Positions 26,734-35,634 are shown, counted from the first letter of the stretch. The stretch: DNA of 64,000 nucleotides from Arthrobacter sp. 18067 (GCF_902706295.1 NZ_CACSJJ010000011.1:62001-126000), one strand, 5' to 3'. Numbers and translations are program-made. Notes: a model not told the origin generated them from the letters alone.

Positions 26734-28419
26734 TCAGCGACCTCCTATCTGGGCTGCCCACGGGAAGTACATGTAATTGATGGAGGGGTCAGCCCCGGTA
26801 ATGCGTTTGCTGAGCCACATGGAGGTGACGGTCTCATAGAGCGGCCCCCACACCACCTCCTGGCTGGCCAACGTGGCGGCCTGGCCCGTGAGCTTGCCGC
26901 GGGCGTCAGGGTCCTGCACGCTGTAGGCGGAGTTCACCAGGTCATCGAATTCCGGGTTGCTCCAGCCGCCGTAATTGCTGAAGTCCCCGGTCCGCAGCAC
27001 GCTGTACATTTCCAGTGGTTCGGTGCTGGAGAGGTACCAGGACGTCACCATCAGGTCCACGTTCTTGCGGGCCTCGGGGTCGGAGAACAGGGTGGTGTAT
27101 TTGTCGTTGGACATGGTCTGGATCTCCGGTTCCAAGCCGATCTCCTTGGCCGCGGACGCAATGGCCCGTGCAGTGATGTCGAACGCCGCGTTCAGTGAGG
27201 CAGTGGCAAAGACGAACTTACTGCCCTCGGCTCCGGCTTCCTTGACCAGCTTCTTTGCCTCTTCCACGTCGTAGGGCGTGGAGAGTAGGCCGTCAAAAGC
27301 CTGGTCCGCTGTCCCGGCCTGGATGTCCTTCCATACGCTCCTGGTGGTCAATGCGTCCGTCTTCTTCGCGTACCCCTGCTCTGCGGCCTTGATCAGCGCG
27401 TCCCGGTTGATGGCCATCATGAGCGCCTTGCGGACCCGGACGTCCTGGAAGGTCCCGGCGAGGTTGGTGAAGACCATGCTCTGCACCGAGGTGTCATTGC
27501 CGAAATACAGGGACCCGGCGTCCTTGCTGGCTTTCAGGATGTCGATGGCGTTGGACGGGATCGCGAAGCCACCGTCAATTTCGCCGGTCTGGAACGCGTT
27601 GATGCGGGACGTGGCGTCCGGGAGCATGGTGAACGTGACCTGCTTCGATTTGGCTTTCAGGTCCGGGTCCCAGTAGTCGTCGAAGCGCTTCAGGGTGATG
27701 CTCTCCCCCGCTTCCCATTGCTCGAATTGGAAGGGCCCGGTGCAGTTCACGCCGGCTTTGGAGTTGCCGTAGTCCTTGCCTGTTTCCTCGAGCGTTCCGG
27801 CGGACTCCACCACACCTGGGGCGCCAACCAGGGAAGCGTTGAACACATAGTCCGGGCGCGTGGTGGTGACGGTGACCTCATAGTCGCCGGTCTTCTCGAT
27901 TGACTCCACGTTTTGGTAGGACGATGCCCAGAATGAGCCCACTTCCGGATCGATGTGGCGGCTGAGGGAGGCGACCACATCGTCTGCCGTCATCTCGCTG
28001 CCATCGTGGAACTTCACGCCCTGCCGGATGGTGTACACCCAGGTCAGGGGGTCAGGATTCTCGACTCCCGTTGCAAGGCCGGGCGATGTTGAGAGGTCCT
28101 TATTCCAGCGGAACAACGACTCGCACACGTTGGACAAGACCGTGTTGTCCGGGTAGTCGAAGGCGTAGGCGTAGTCCAGGGAAAACGGCTCCGCGTACAT
28201 TGCCCAGGTGAAGTTGTCGATCTCCTTGGTGGGGGCCGGCGTGGAGTCGGACAACGTGTACTTTGCACCCCCCGCCGCGTCAGTCACGCTGGCGGGCCGC
28301 ACGCCGCAGCCGCCCAGGAGCAAGCCGAGCACGACGCCGGCGACCGTCACCGCTGTGATGCGCGACGGCGTCGTCCGCTGTTTGAGCCTTACGGCTCCTT
28401 TCGCTGGTTGCGGCTTCAC
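26734..28419 (-). CDS. ABC transporter substrate-binding lipoprotein (family 5)
   Basis: A 561-residue solute-binding protein with a Sec lipoprotein signal (VAGVVLGLLLGGCG, Cys near residue 38). The family 5 hallmark VKFHDGSEMTADDVVASLSR follows. The start codon overlaps the amidohydrolase stop by four bases. Dpp-like binders take peptides but also many other small molecules; being cotranscribed with a YtcJ-type amidohydrolase and a DAO-type oxidase makes an amide or amine substrate more likely here than a peptide. Confidence 0.88.
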   Translation of the reverse strand: MKPQPAKGAVRLKQRTTPSRITAVTVAGVVLGLLLGGCGVRPASVTDAAGGAKYTLSDSTPAPTKEIDNFTWAMYAEPFSLDYAYAFDYPDNTVLSNVCESLFRWNKDLSTSPGLATGVENPDPLTWVYTIRQGVKFHDGSEMTADDVVASLSRHIDPEVGSFWASSYQNVESIEKTGDYEVTVTTTRPDYVFNASLVGAPGVVESAGTLEETGKDYGNSKAGVNCTGPFQFEQWEAGESITLKRFDDYWDPDLKAKSKQVTFTMLPDATSRINAFQTGEIDGGFAIPSNAIDILKASKDAGSLYFGNDTSVQSMVFTNLAGTFQDVRVRKALMMAINRDALIKAAEQGYAKKTDALTTRSVWKDIQAGTADQAFDGLLSTPYDVEEAKKLVKEAGAEGSKFVFATASLNAAFDITARAIASAAKEIGLEPEIQTMSNDKYTTLFSDPEARKNVDLMVTSWYLSSTEPLEMYSVLRTGDFSNYGGWSNPEFDDLVNSAYSVQDPDARGKLTGQAATLASQEVVWGPLYETVTSMWLSKRITGADPSINYMYFPWAAQIGGR

Positions 28420-30104
28420 AGCATCACCTCGGACTGGCTCTGGCGGACGTTGGCGCGGTCATAGACGCACTCGCCCCCGATCCACGTCTGCGTCACCACT
28501 GCCCGGTGCAGTTCCTCCACGGGAAGCTCGAAAATATTGACGTCGAGGACGGCAAGGTCGGCCAGCTTCCCCGGTTCCAACGTTCCCGTTGCGGCGTCCA
28601 GGTGGTTGATCCACGCGGTGCCGCGGGTGTAAGCGTCCACGATCTGCTTGAGGCTGAGCTTTTGTGATGCGGGGCCAAGCGGGGGCAGGTCCTCGCCGGG
28701 AGCTGTGCGGTTTACCGCCACATGGATGGCTGCGACGGGGTCGGCCGTGGAGACCGGCCAGTCGCTGCCCGCCACCAGGCGGGCGCCTGCCGCGGCCAGT
28801 TCGCCGAAGGGATAGTGCCGGTCCTCGGCACCCGGTTCCAGGAACGGGAGGGTCAGGGTGTCCATTTGTTCCTCGTGGCAGGCCCACAGCGCCTGTGCGT
28901 TGGCGGCTGCCTCCAGCTCCGCGAAACGGGGGATGTCTTCGCCGCGAACCAACTGCAGGTGGGCCAGGTGGTGCCGGTGATCATTCGGCCCGTTGCCTTC
29001 CCGGGCGGCCTGGACCGCGTCCAAGGCGTCCGTTACGGCGCGGTCGCCGAGTGCGTGGAAGTGCACCTGCATGCCGGCGGCATCTATCGCGGTGACGAAT
29101 TCCTTCAGCTCTTCCGGCTCGAAGAACTCGATGCCACGGTTTTCCGTGTGGTGGCCGTGGTGGTCCAAGTAGACGTGGTGCATGGCCGCCGTGTAGTTCT
29201 CTGCCACGCCGTCCACCATGACTTTGACGGTGTTGGCGTTGAGCTGCAGGGGGTCGAATGCTTCGCGTACGTTATTCCGGCGTTCCACGATTGCGTCCAG
29301 CTGGGACATGCCGGCGGTCCTATCCCACCACTGGCAAGCCGTGACCCGGACTTTGAGATCCCCGGCCTTCGCGGCGTCCTGGTAGACCTCCAGATGATCG
29401 GCATGTTCGCCCTCCGGGATGGGAACCCAGGCGTCCTGCCACGCTGTAATGCCCTGGGACAGCAACAGCTCCTGGGAGGTGAGCAGGCCTTGGTAAGCCA
29501 GCCCATAAGGCACGGCCGGTTTCACCGCATTGAACAGGTCCATGGCACCTTCGTGGACGGTGCCTGCCGGTGTGCCGTCCGCTTCACGTTCAAAGCGGCC
29601 GCCCGCGGGGTCCGGGGTGTCCTTGGTGATCCCGGCGGCCTGGAACGCCGCCGTGTTGGCCCATGCTCCGTGGTGGTCCCTGTTCTGGAGATACACAGGC
29701 CGATCCTGAACGACGGCATCAAGCAGTTCCCGTCCCGGAGTGCCGCCCGGGAAGAGGTCCATGGACCACCCGGCGCCCAGGATCCACGGTTCTTCCGGGT
29801 TTTCTGTGGCGTAACGGGCAACCGCTGCTACGGCCTCTTCTGCACTGGCCACCTCGGTCAGGTCGCACTGGAGCAGCTCGATTCCGGCGAAGATGGGGTG
29901 GATATGGGCATCCTGAAACCCAGGGAGAACCAGTTGCCCTTGCAGGTCCACCCGGCGGGTGTCCGGCGTGACGGTTACGTGGTTGTCCTCGGGGCTTCCG
30001 ACGGCGATGATCCTGCCATCGGCGACTGCCAGGTTTGCCCGGCTGGGTCCGGCGTCATTGCCGGTGTACACCCATCCGTTCTCAAACAAAATCTCTGCGT
30101 GCAC
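28416..30104 (-). CDS. YtcJ/NfdA-type amidohydrolase
   Basis: A 562-residue metal-dependent hydrolase of the amidohydrolase superfamily: the HxH motif in PGFQDAHIHPIF, a Lys-bearing strand NTVKVMVDGVAENYTA, the metal His in QVHFHALGDRAV, and the catalytic Asp in VAGSDWPVS. The same subgroup includes N-substituted formamide deformylase (NfdA) of Arthrobacter pascens. It is the first gene of the operon, behind a promoter overlapped by a TetR-like palindrome. Likely chemistry is hydrolysis of an N-acyl or formamide bond before oxidation of the amine. Substrate unproven. Confidence 0.85.
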   Translation of the reverse strand: MHAEILFENGWVYTGNDAGPSRANLAVADGRIIAVGSPEDNHVTVTPDTRRVDLQGQLVLPGFQDAHIHPIFAGIELLQCDLTEVASAEEAVAAVARYATENPEEPWILGAGWSMDLFPGGTPGRELLDAVVQDRPVYLQNRDHHGAWANTAAFQAAGITKDTPDPAGGRFEREADGTPAGTVHEGAMDLFNAVKPAVPYGLAYQGLLTSQELLLSQGITAWQDAWVPIPEGEHADHLEVYQDAAKAGDLKVRVTACQWWDRTAGMSQLDAIVERRNNVREAFDPLQLNANTVKVMVDGVAENYTAAMHHVYLDHHGHHTENRGIEFFEPEELKEFVTAIDAAGMQVHFHALGDRAVTDALDAVQAAREGNGPNDHRHHLAHLQLVRGEDIPRFAELEAAANAQALWACHEEQMDTLTLPFLEPGAEDRHYPFGELAAAGARLVAGSDWPVSTADPVAAIHVAVNRTAPGEDLPPLGPASQKLSLKQIVDAYTRGTAWINHLDAATGTLEPGKLADLAVLDVNIFELPVEELHRAVVTQTWIGGECVYDRANVRQSQSEVML

Positions 30105-30145
30105 GGTCGAGTCCTTTCGTGGGGAAATTCAACTCTGCGAGACAC

Positions 30146-30173
30146 ACTATGAGCCGGATCACACTAAAGTCAA
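30146..30173 (-). promoter_or_regulatory. candidate promoter of the amidohydrolase operon
   Basis: On the minus strand, -35 TTGACT (30173-30168), 16-bp spacer, -10 CATAGT (30151-30146). The -35 lies inside the palindrome at 30169-30183. Confidence 0.55.
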
Positions 30174-30183
30174 CAGTGTTGAC
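30169..30183 (+). promoter_or_regulatory. 15-bp palindrome, likely operator of the divergent TetR
   Basis: GTCAACA-G-TGTTGAC is a perfect 7-1-7 inverted repeat. Related half-sites (TGCTGACA, CTTTGACTT) follow within 30 bp. It covers the -35 of the amidohydrolase operon. Confidence 0.7.
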
Positions 30184-30283
30184 ATCAATGCTGACAAAGA
30201 CTTTGACTTGTCCTCGAGAGGAGGAAACCATGAATCATGTAGGTTGATAACCAACCCGGGATCGCATGGAAGGCGGACAACTG

Positions 30284-30961
30284 ATGGTGCAGCCAGCACA
30301 GTCGACGGACCGCCGCACCCGTCTGGACCCTGCCGCCATCATTGACGCCGTCCTCCGAATCTCCAGCCAGGAACTCGGTGACCGGTTGACGGTCCGCCGG
30401 CTGGGACAAGAACTGGAAGTGGACGCGACAGCCGTCTACCGGCATTTCCGGAACCGGGACGCAATCGTCAGGGCTGCACTGGACAAGTTGTTCATGATGT
30501 CAGTGGAGCGCACACTGGCCGTGGCACGCGAGCAGGATTGGCGCACCCGGCTTGAGGCGTACCTGGACGAACTCCTCAGGGCCTTCATGCAGCACCCCTC
30601 GCTGGGCAGCGAGTCATTCGCCACGGACACTTACGGCCCCGGCGAGTTGAAGGCGATCGAGTTCGTCCTGCAGTGCCTGACCGATGCCGGGCTGGCCGAC
30701 GACCGCGTGGTGCACTACTACGCAGCCCTGGAAAGCTACACCTTGGCCCTCGGTGCCGGGATCGCCGTGGAAATCCAGCGGCTCCCGGATTCAGAAGGCC
30801 ACGACCCCTGGCTCAACCCCCGGATTTTCACCCGAATTACAGGCCATCCGCTTCTTGAAAAGCACCACGGAGCCCTTCAAAACCTGGACTCGCTGAAGGC
30901 ATTCCAGGCCGGCCTTGCAGCCATCCTGGACAGCGCCGAACGCGAAAGCACGCAAGCCTGA
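30284..30961 (+). CDS. TetR-family regulator, divergent from the amidohydrolase operon
   Basis: A 225-residue regulator. The helix-turn-helix is RLGQELEVDATAVYRHFRNR (residues 41-60), and a TetR_C-type helical domain follows. I prefer ATG 30284, nine bases after AAGG, to the ATG at 30266. It faces the amidohydrolase-ABC operon across a short region with a perfect palindrome and is followed by an aldehyde dehydrogenase gene, so it probably controls both directions. Confidence 0.88.
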   Translation: MVQPAQSTDRRTRLDPAAIIDAVLRISSQELGDRLTVRRLGQELEVDATAVYRHFRNRDAIVRAALDKLFMMSVERTLAVAREQDWRTRLEAYLDELLRAFMQHPSLGSESFATDTYGPGELKAIEFVLQCLTDAGLADDRVVHYYAALESYTLALGAGIAVEIQRLPDSEGHDPWLNPRIFTRITGHPLLEKHHGALQNLDSLKAFQAGLAAILDSAERESTQA

Positions 30962-31073
30962 CCGGCCGCCAGGCCACCCCACAACCCACCCCGACCGCAC
31001 AACGACACCTCCGGCGTCGTTCATTCAGCACTGCCCTGGCACCGCCGCCAGGCAGGGAAAGCACGGCACCCAC

Positions 31074-32552
31074 ATGCACCAGTTCATCAACGGAAAACTG
31101 CAATCCGGTACCTCTGGACAGAGCCTCGACGTCATCAATCCGGCCACCTCGGAGCTGGTGGAAACCGTCAGCCTCGCTTCATTGGCGGACCTTGAATCAG
31201 CGGTGGCAGCAGCCCGTTCGGCCTTCCCCGCGTGGTCCCGGACCGCCCCGGGCGAACGTGCCGGCATCCTGCAGAAGTTCGCCCGCATCATGGAAGGGCG
31301 GTCAGCAGAATTCTCCCGCGTGGAGAGTTCACAGACTGGCAAGCCGCTGCGGTTGACCCGCGAATTCGACGTCCCCGGAACCATCGGCAACATCGATTTC
31401 TTTTCCGGAGCCGCCCGCCACCTTGAAGGCAAAGCCACCGCTGAATACTCGGCGCAACACACCTCATCCATCCGTCGCGAGGCGATTGGTGTGGTGGGGT
31501 CCATCGCACCGTGGAACTATCCCCTGCAGATGGCCGCGTGGAAGATCCTGCCCGCGATCGCCGCCGGCAACACCATTGTTCTCAAGCCCGCCGAGATCAC
31601 GCCACTCACTTCGCTGATGTTCGCGCAAGCGCTCACCGATGCGGGACTGCCCGACGGCGTGGTGAACGTGGTGGTGGGCGACGGCGCCACCGTTGGTGCT
31701 GCACTCATGCGGCACCCGGACGTGGACATGGTCTCCTTCACGGGCTCCACCGCCGTTGGCCGCACGGTCCTGGAAGCTGCTGCCGTCAACGCCAAACGCG
31801 TGCATCTCGAGTTGGGCGGAAAGGCGCCTTTCGTGGTGTTCGACGACGCGGACCTGGACGCTTCCGTCCATGGCGCAGTGGCTGGCTCGCTCATCAACAC
31901 GGGCCAGGACTGCACCGCAGCCACCCGAGCGATCGTGCACAGGAGCGTTTACGAAGAGTTCGTAGCGAAAGTCGCCACCCGCTTCGAGGGGATCGTCCTG
32001 GGCATTCCCGGGGACGAGGATGCGGACCTTGGCCCTTTGGTTTCCTTCAAGCAGCGGGACCACGTGGCGGCAGTGGTGGATCGGGCCCGCGGCTACAGCA
32101 AAGTGGTGGCCGGCGGTCACGTTCCGACGGATAAGGGCCTGGAAAACGGCGCCTTCTACCGGCCCACACTGGTGGTGGACGCGGCGCCGGACTCGGAGAT
32201 CGTCAAGGATGAAGTCTTCGGGCCGGTCCTTGTGGTTCTTCCCTTCGATACGGATGACGAGGCGATCCACCTCGCCAACGACACCGTTTATGGACTGGCC
32301 GCGTCGGCCTGGACGAACAACCTCCAGCGGGCATTGCGCGCCACCCGCGAGATCAAGGCAGGCTGCGTCTGGGTCAACGACCACATACCGATCATCTCCG
32401 AGATGCCCCACGGCGGCTTCAAGCAGTCCGGCTTCGGCAAGGACATGTCCGCGTACTCCTTCGAGGAGTACACCCAGGTCAAGCATGTGATGTTCGAACT
32501 GGAGGGCGCCACGGAGAAGGACTGGCACCGGACCATCTTCAACCTCCGCTGA
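31074..32552 (+). CDS. NAD-dependent aldehyde dehydrogenase (aminobutyraldehyde/betaine-aldehyde type)
   Basis: A 492-residue ALDH: cofactor loop APWNYPLQMAAWK, FTGSTAVG, catalytic Glu in LELGGKAPF, and catalytic Cys in NTGQDCTAATR. The GQDC form and overall pattern are those of gamma-aminobutyraldehyde dehydrogenase (PatD/PuuC-like). It starts 112 bp after the TetR gene. Together with the DAO-type oxidase in the divergent operon it would oxidise an amino-aldehyde to the acid. ATG 31074 is chosen by family N-terminus (MHQFINGK); the longer upstream frame is low-complexity. Confidence 0.9.
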   Translation: MHQFINGKLQSGTSGQSLDVINPATSELVETVSLASLADLESAVAAARSAFPAWSRTAPGERAGILQKFARIMEGRSAEFSRVESSQTGKPLRLTREFDVPGTIGNIDFFSGAARHLEGKATAEYSAQHTSSIRREAIGVVGSIAPWNYPLQMAAWKILPAIAAGNTIVLKPAEITPLTSLMFAQALTDAGLPDGVVNVVVGDGATVGAALMRHPDVDMVSFTGSTAVGRTVLEAAAVNAKRVHLELGGKAPFVVFDDADLDASVHGAVAGSLINTGQDCTAATRAIVHRSVYEEFVAKVATRFEGIVLGIPGDEDADLGPLVSFKQRDHVAAVVDRARGYSKVVAGGHVPTDKGLENGAFYRPTLVVDAAPDSEIVKDEVFGPVLVVLPFDTDDEAIHLANDTVYGLAASAWTNNLQRALRATREIKAGCVWVNDHIPIISEMPHGGFKQSGFGKDMSAYSFEEYTQVKHVMFELEGATEKDWHRTIFNLR

Positions 32553-32573
32553 CTCCGCTCTTGTGGCGCCCCT

Positions 32574-32632
32574 TTGCGGGGCCCGCTCTGCGCGGCTCCG
32601 CGGGATCTAGAGCCGCAGAGCGGGCCCCGCAA
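32574..32632. repeat. hairpin repeat, family 1, copy D
   Basis: Perfect 19-bp arms TTGCGGGGCCCGCTCTGCG (32574-32592) and its complement (32614-32632), with inner pairing GGCTC/GAGCC. It lies between two convergent genes, and its right half encodes the last residues and the TAG stop of the EamA transporter. Confidence 0.92.
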
Positions 32633-33569
32633 CGGTCACTTCCGGACGGTTTTTGCGTCCAGCTCCAAGCACTGCCGTGGCAACGCCCAGGAGCAGGATC
32701 AGTCCACCCATGATCTCGGCGACGGTGGGAATCTCGTTCAGGACCAGCCAGGCCGCCGTCATGCCAACCACCGGGACCAACAGAGTGAAAGGCACGACGT
32801 CGGAGCTTGGGTACAGCGACAACAGCCGGTTCCAGATGCCGTACCCCACCAACGACGCAAATACTGCGGTGTAGATCGCACTCAGGATGGTGGCTGGTTG
32901 AAGGTCGGTGATCGTTGCCCAGACCGCGGCCGGCCCATCCACCGCCAGCGACAATCCCGCCAATGGAAGCGGCACCACCGCGCCGGACCACACCACCAGG
33001 CCCAGTCCGGAGGCTGCCTTTGAATGCCGGGCCACCACATTGCCCACAGCCCAGGACAAGGCCGCGGCCAGGACGATCATCAGCGGGAGGACCGGCGCCA
33101 CAGCGCTTCGCCCCAACGCCACCACCCCCAGGCCCGCAATGCCCAGCACTACGCCGGCCATTTGGCGCCGGCTGGGCCGCTCGCCCAAGAACCTCGCTGC
33201 GAGCAGGATGGTGAACAGCACCTGAGCCTGGAGAACCAGCGACGCCAGGCCAGCCGGCATCCCGAGAGCCATCCCCAGGTACAAGAGCCCAAATTGGCCG
33301 GCGCTCATGAAGAGCCCGACGCCGACAATCGCCTTCCAGCTCACGTCCGGTTTGCGGATGAACAGGATGAAGGGAAAGACGACCAACAAGAAGCGCATGG
33401 CAACGAAGAGCAGCGGAGGCACTTCCCGGCCGTTCGCGTGCAGGCCTAGGTCGATGGCAACGAAATTGATGCCCCACAGGACGGCAACCAGGACGGCGAG
33501 GGCAGAGTGGCGAAGGTTCACAAGTACACTCTGACGCCCTTCACCTTGAAGCACCAGCGTTGATTTCAT
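32607..33569 (-). CDS. EamA-family (DMT) transporter
   Basis: An integral membrane protein with ten hydrophobic helices in two EamA repeats (first helix ALAVLVAVLWGINFVAIDLG). Such proteins usually export amino acids or other metabolites. The start may be 33569 (320 residues) or GTG 33521, which would free space for the divergent lysR promoter and better matches family length. The last residues VAGPALRL and the stop come from repeat copy D, so the native C-terminus was probably replaced when the repeat arrived. Confidence 0.88.
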   Translation of the reverse strand: MKSTLVLQGEGRQSVLVNLRHSALAVLVAVLWGINFVAIDLGLHANGREVPPLLFVAMRFLLVVFPFILFIRKPDVSWKAIVGVGLFMSAGQFGLLYLGMALGMPAGLASLVLQAQVLFTILLAARFLGERPSRRQMAGVVLGIAGLGVVALGRSAVAPVLPLMIVLAAALSWAVGNVVARHSKAASGLGLVVWSGAVVPLPLAGLSLAVDGPAAVWATITDLQPATILSAIYTAVFASLVGYGIWNRLLSLYPSSDVVPFTLLVPVVGMTAAWLVLNEIPTVAEIMGGLILLLGVATAVLGAGRKNRPEVTVAGPALRL

Positions 33570-33587
33570 TATGGAACCGCGTAGATT
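33560..33587 (+). promoter_or_regulatory. candidate leaderless promoter of the LysR gene
   Basis: -35 TTGATT (33560-33565), 16-bp spacer, -10 TAGATT (33582-33587), six bases before the ATG at 33594. Confidence 0.55.
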
Positions 33588-33593
33588 TGCTTC

Positions 33594-34496
33594 ATGATCG
33601 ACATTTCAGCTTTGAGGGCTCTCGTGGCAGTGGAACAGCACGGATCGGTGGTGGCCGCTTCCGACGTGATGGGCTACAGCCCGTCCGCCGTTTCGCAACA
33701 GATCAAGAAACTGGAAAAACAAACCGGCGTTACGGTGCTCGAGCGCAACGGCCGTGGAGTCCTCCTCACGGAGCGCGGGCTGGCGTTGGCCGGTTACGGC
33801 CGGCGCATCATGGGCGAGTTGGAAGAACTGCAGGCCACCTTGCTTGCCGATCCTGCAAAACCTTCCGGCCTGCTAAGGCTGGTGGCCTTCTCCACAGCAT
33901 GCCGGGGCTTGGTGGGACCCATGCTCGGGCGCATGGCGGCCGCCCACTCTGCATTGGAAGTTACCGTGCTGGCAGAGGACCCCCGCGAAGCCGTCCAAAG
34001 GGTAGCGTCCGGCGAAGCGGAACTGGCGGTAGTCCATAACTGGAACTCCGTCCCATTGGTGATCCCGGAGAACCTGGTGCACGAGGATCTCTGCATCGAC
34101 CAAGCCGATGTCCTCGTCAACCGTGCCCACGCACTAGCGTCACGCACCGCCGTCGAGCGTGAAGACCTACTCAGCACCCCAACGGGTGCCATCTGCAACG
34201 AGGCTTTGCTTCAGATCTTCGCGGGATTGGGGCGGGTTCCGGACATCCGCGTCTACGATCCCGATTTCTCCACCCATATCGCGATGGTGGAGCAGGCTGT
34301 GGCCGTAGCCCTGGTGCCACGGCTCGGCAGGCCGCTCCTGCCGCCGGATGTCGTCGCCATTCCTGTCATCAACCCAGTTCAGCAGCGTTCGGTGGGCGTG
34401 GTCTACCGCAAAACGATGACTGCCAGCCCCAACATCCGGCAGGCAGTGCGCATGCTGCGCGAGGTGGCCTCCGGGCTACCCCTCCCGCAGGGTTGA
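33594..34496 (+). CDS. LysR-family regulator divergent from the EamA transporter
   Basis: A 300-residue LysR protein: N-terminal winged helix (MGYSPSAVSQQIKKLEKQTG at residues 25-44), and a periplasmic-binding-like effector domain from residue 90. Divergence from an EamA exporter is the common arrangement for a LysR that senses the exported metabolite. The start has no ribosome binding site but a good -10 six bases upstream, so the message is probably leaderless. Confidence 0.9.
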   Translation: MIDISALRALVAVEQHGSVVAASDVMGYSPSAVSQQIKKLEKQTGVTVLERNGRGVLLTERGLALAGYGRRIMGELEELQATLLADPAKPSGLLRLVAFSTACRGLVGPMLGRMAAAHSALEVTVLAEDPREAVQRVASGEAELAVVHNWNSVPLVIPENLVHEDLCIDQADVLVNRAHALASRTAVEREDLLSTPTGAICNEALLQIFAGLGRVPDIRVYDPDFSTHIAMVEQAVAVALVPRLGRPLLPPDVVAIPVINPVQQRSVGVVYRKTMTASPNIRQAVRMLREVASGLPLPQG

Positions 34497-34536
34497 TCAA
34501 CGTCACACACTGGAACATTCGACGCCAAGCCGGCGG

Positions 34537-34555
34537 TTAGCTTAGGCTAACCTTA
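34537..34555 (+). promoter_or_regulatory. IdeR/DtxR iron box
   Basis: TTAGCTTAGGCTAACCTTA fits the 19-bp DtxR/IdeR consensus TWAGGTWAGSCTWACCTWA at 18 of 19 positions (position 5 is C). It lies 58 bp before the small gene at 34613. Confidence 0.85.
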
Positions 34556-34612
34556 CCTAGCTAGCTGCGCCGCCCGGAGTGCAGCCTGTCGAATTCTTGA
34601 AGGGGCCCAACT

Positions 34613-34936
34613 GTGGAAGCAATCCTCTTTCCCACGGACATGAACCACCATCACACCTATGGCCTGGTCAGTTACATCATGATCGACGACGGACTCTATC
34701 CGAGCGCCCATAACAGGCGGGATCCGTACGCACTTCCGGCCTTCGACATCCGCGGGCAGTGGGTCTATCCCAGCCGCTACAACGAATACATGGCGCCACA
34801 GTTGCCGGTGTACATGTTCGACGGCGAATACCTCATCGCGACGGGACACGGCGAAGAAGCTGCAGGCCTGCCAGTCTTCGAAATCCGCTGCATGTGCATG
34901 CCGCAGCTAGCCTACGGGGACCCCAGCAACTCGTAA
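34613..34936 (+). CDS. unknown small protein behind an iron box, 107 aa
   Basis: Starts at GTG 34613 with AAGGGG seven bases upstream. The protein has no signal peptide or membrane helix, is rich in Tyr and Pro, and carries potential metal ligands: MNHHHTYG near residue 10, GHGEE near residue 78, and RCMCMPQ near residue 92. I do not recognise the family. The near-perfect iron box upstream suggests it is made under iron limitation, so a role in iron handling is plausible but unproven. Confidence 0.72.
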   Translation: MEAILFPTDMNHHHTYGLVSYIMIDDGLYPSAHNRRDPYALPAFDIRGQWVYPSRYNEYMAPQLPVYMFDGEYLIATGHGEEAAGLPVFEIRCMCMPQLAYGDPSNS

Positions 34937-34962
34937 TAGCCAGCCCGATTAGTGGCCGGATC

Positions 34963-35487
34963 CTAGTGATGCGGCACCGTGAAAAGCGTCAGCCGCGCAT
35001 CCTGCCCATCCAACTCAGCCCAGGATTTCTCCGTTTCCATTACCGTCAACGCACTCGTTGGGTAGCGGGTAGCGGCATCCATATAAGCATCGTGGTCCGA
35101 ATCGCGCGAAGCCAAATGCATGGCGAGGTCCTGGACGCCGGGCATGTGCGAGATGACCATCAGCGTGGTCACGGTGTCGGGAACATGGTTGATGACCGTC
35201 AGCATGCGATTCGCGGAAGCGGCATACAAGCCATCCTCGAGTTTCGGCGTCGGCGCTTTGTCACCCAGCTCGTCACAGACCCAGGTGCAGGTCTGGCGGG
35301 TCCTCAGTGCAGACGAGCACAGAATGAAGTCCGGCACCACGCCATGTTTGAGCAACCATTTGCCCGCGAGCGGAGCCTCCCGATGCCCGCGCTCTTCAAG
35401 GGGCCGCTCATGATCAGGCACGCCCATGGGCCAATCGGCCTTGGCATGGCGCATGATCACCAGCCGTTTGATGTGATGGTCGCTCAT
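34963..35487 (-). CDS. SixA-like histidine phosphatase
   Basis: A 174-residue histidine phosphatase superfamily protein. The catalytic motif is VIMRHAKADWP near residue 12 (RHAK rather than RHG, as in SixA). SSALRTRQT supplies the second Arg, and SHMPGVQDLA holds the second catalytic His. SixA proteins remove phosphate from phosphohistidine. It stands alone, convergent with the iron-box gene. The substrate is not evident from the context. Confidence 0.9.
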   Translation of the reverse strand: MSDHHIKRLVIMRHAKADWPMGVPDHERPLEERGHREAPLAGKWLLKHGVVPDFILCSSALRTRQTCTWVCDELGDKAPTPKLEDGLYAASANRMLTVINHVPDTVTTLMVISHMPGVQDLAMHLASRDSDHDAYMDAATRYPTSALTVMETEKSWAELDGQDARLTLFTVPHH

Positions 35488-35590
35488 AGACCAACCCTAT
35501 CCGCCACTAACCCCCTCAGCCGGGGAGGGCAGTTCCGACATGGTGACGGCGCTGCGGCGCAGTGGGGCTATACGGAGTTGCGCGAACGCG

Positions 35591-35625
35591 AAGGCGCCCG
35601 CCTCCTGACCGGAGACGGGCGCCTT
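35591..35625 (-). terminator. hairpin after the orphan OmpR-type gene
   Basis: AAGGCGCCCG (35591-35600) pairs with CGGGCGCCTT (35616-35625), with CCTCC/GGAG pairing inside, just past the stop of the minus-strand gene at 35635. Confidence 0.75.
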
Positions 35626-35634
35626 TGAGCTTTG

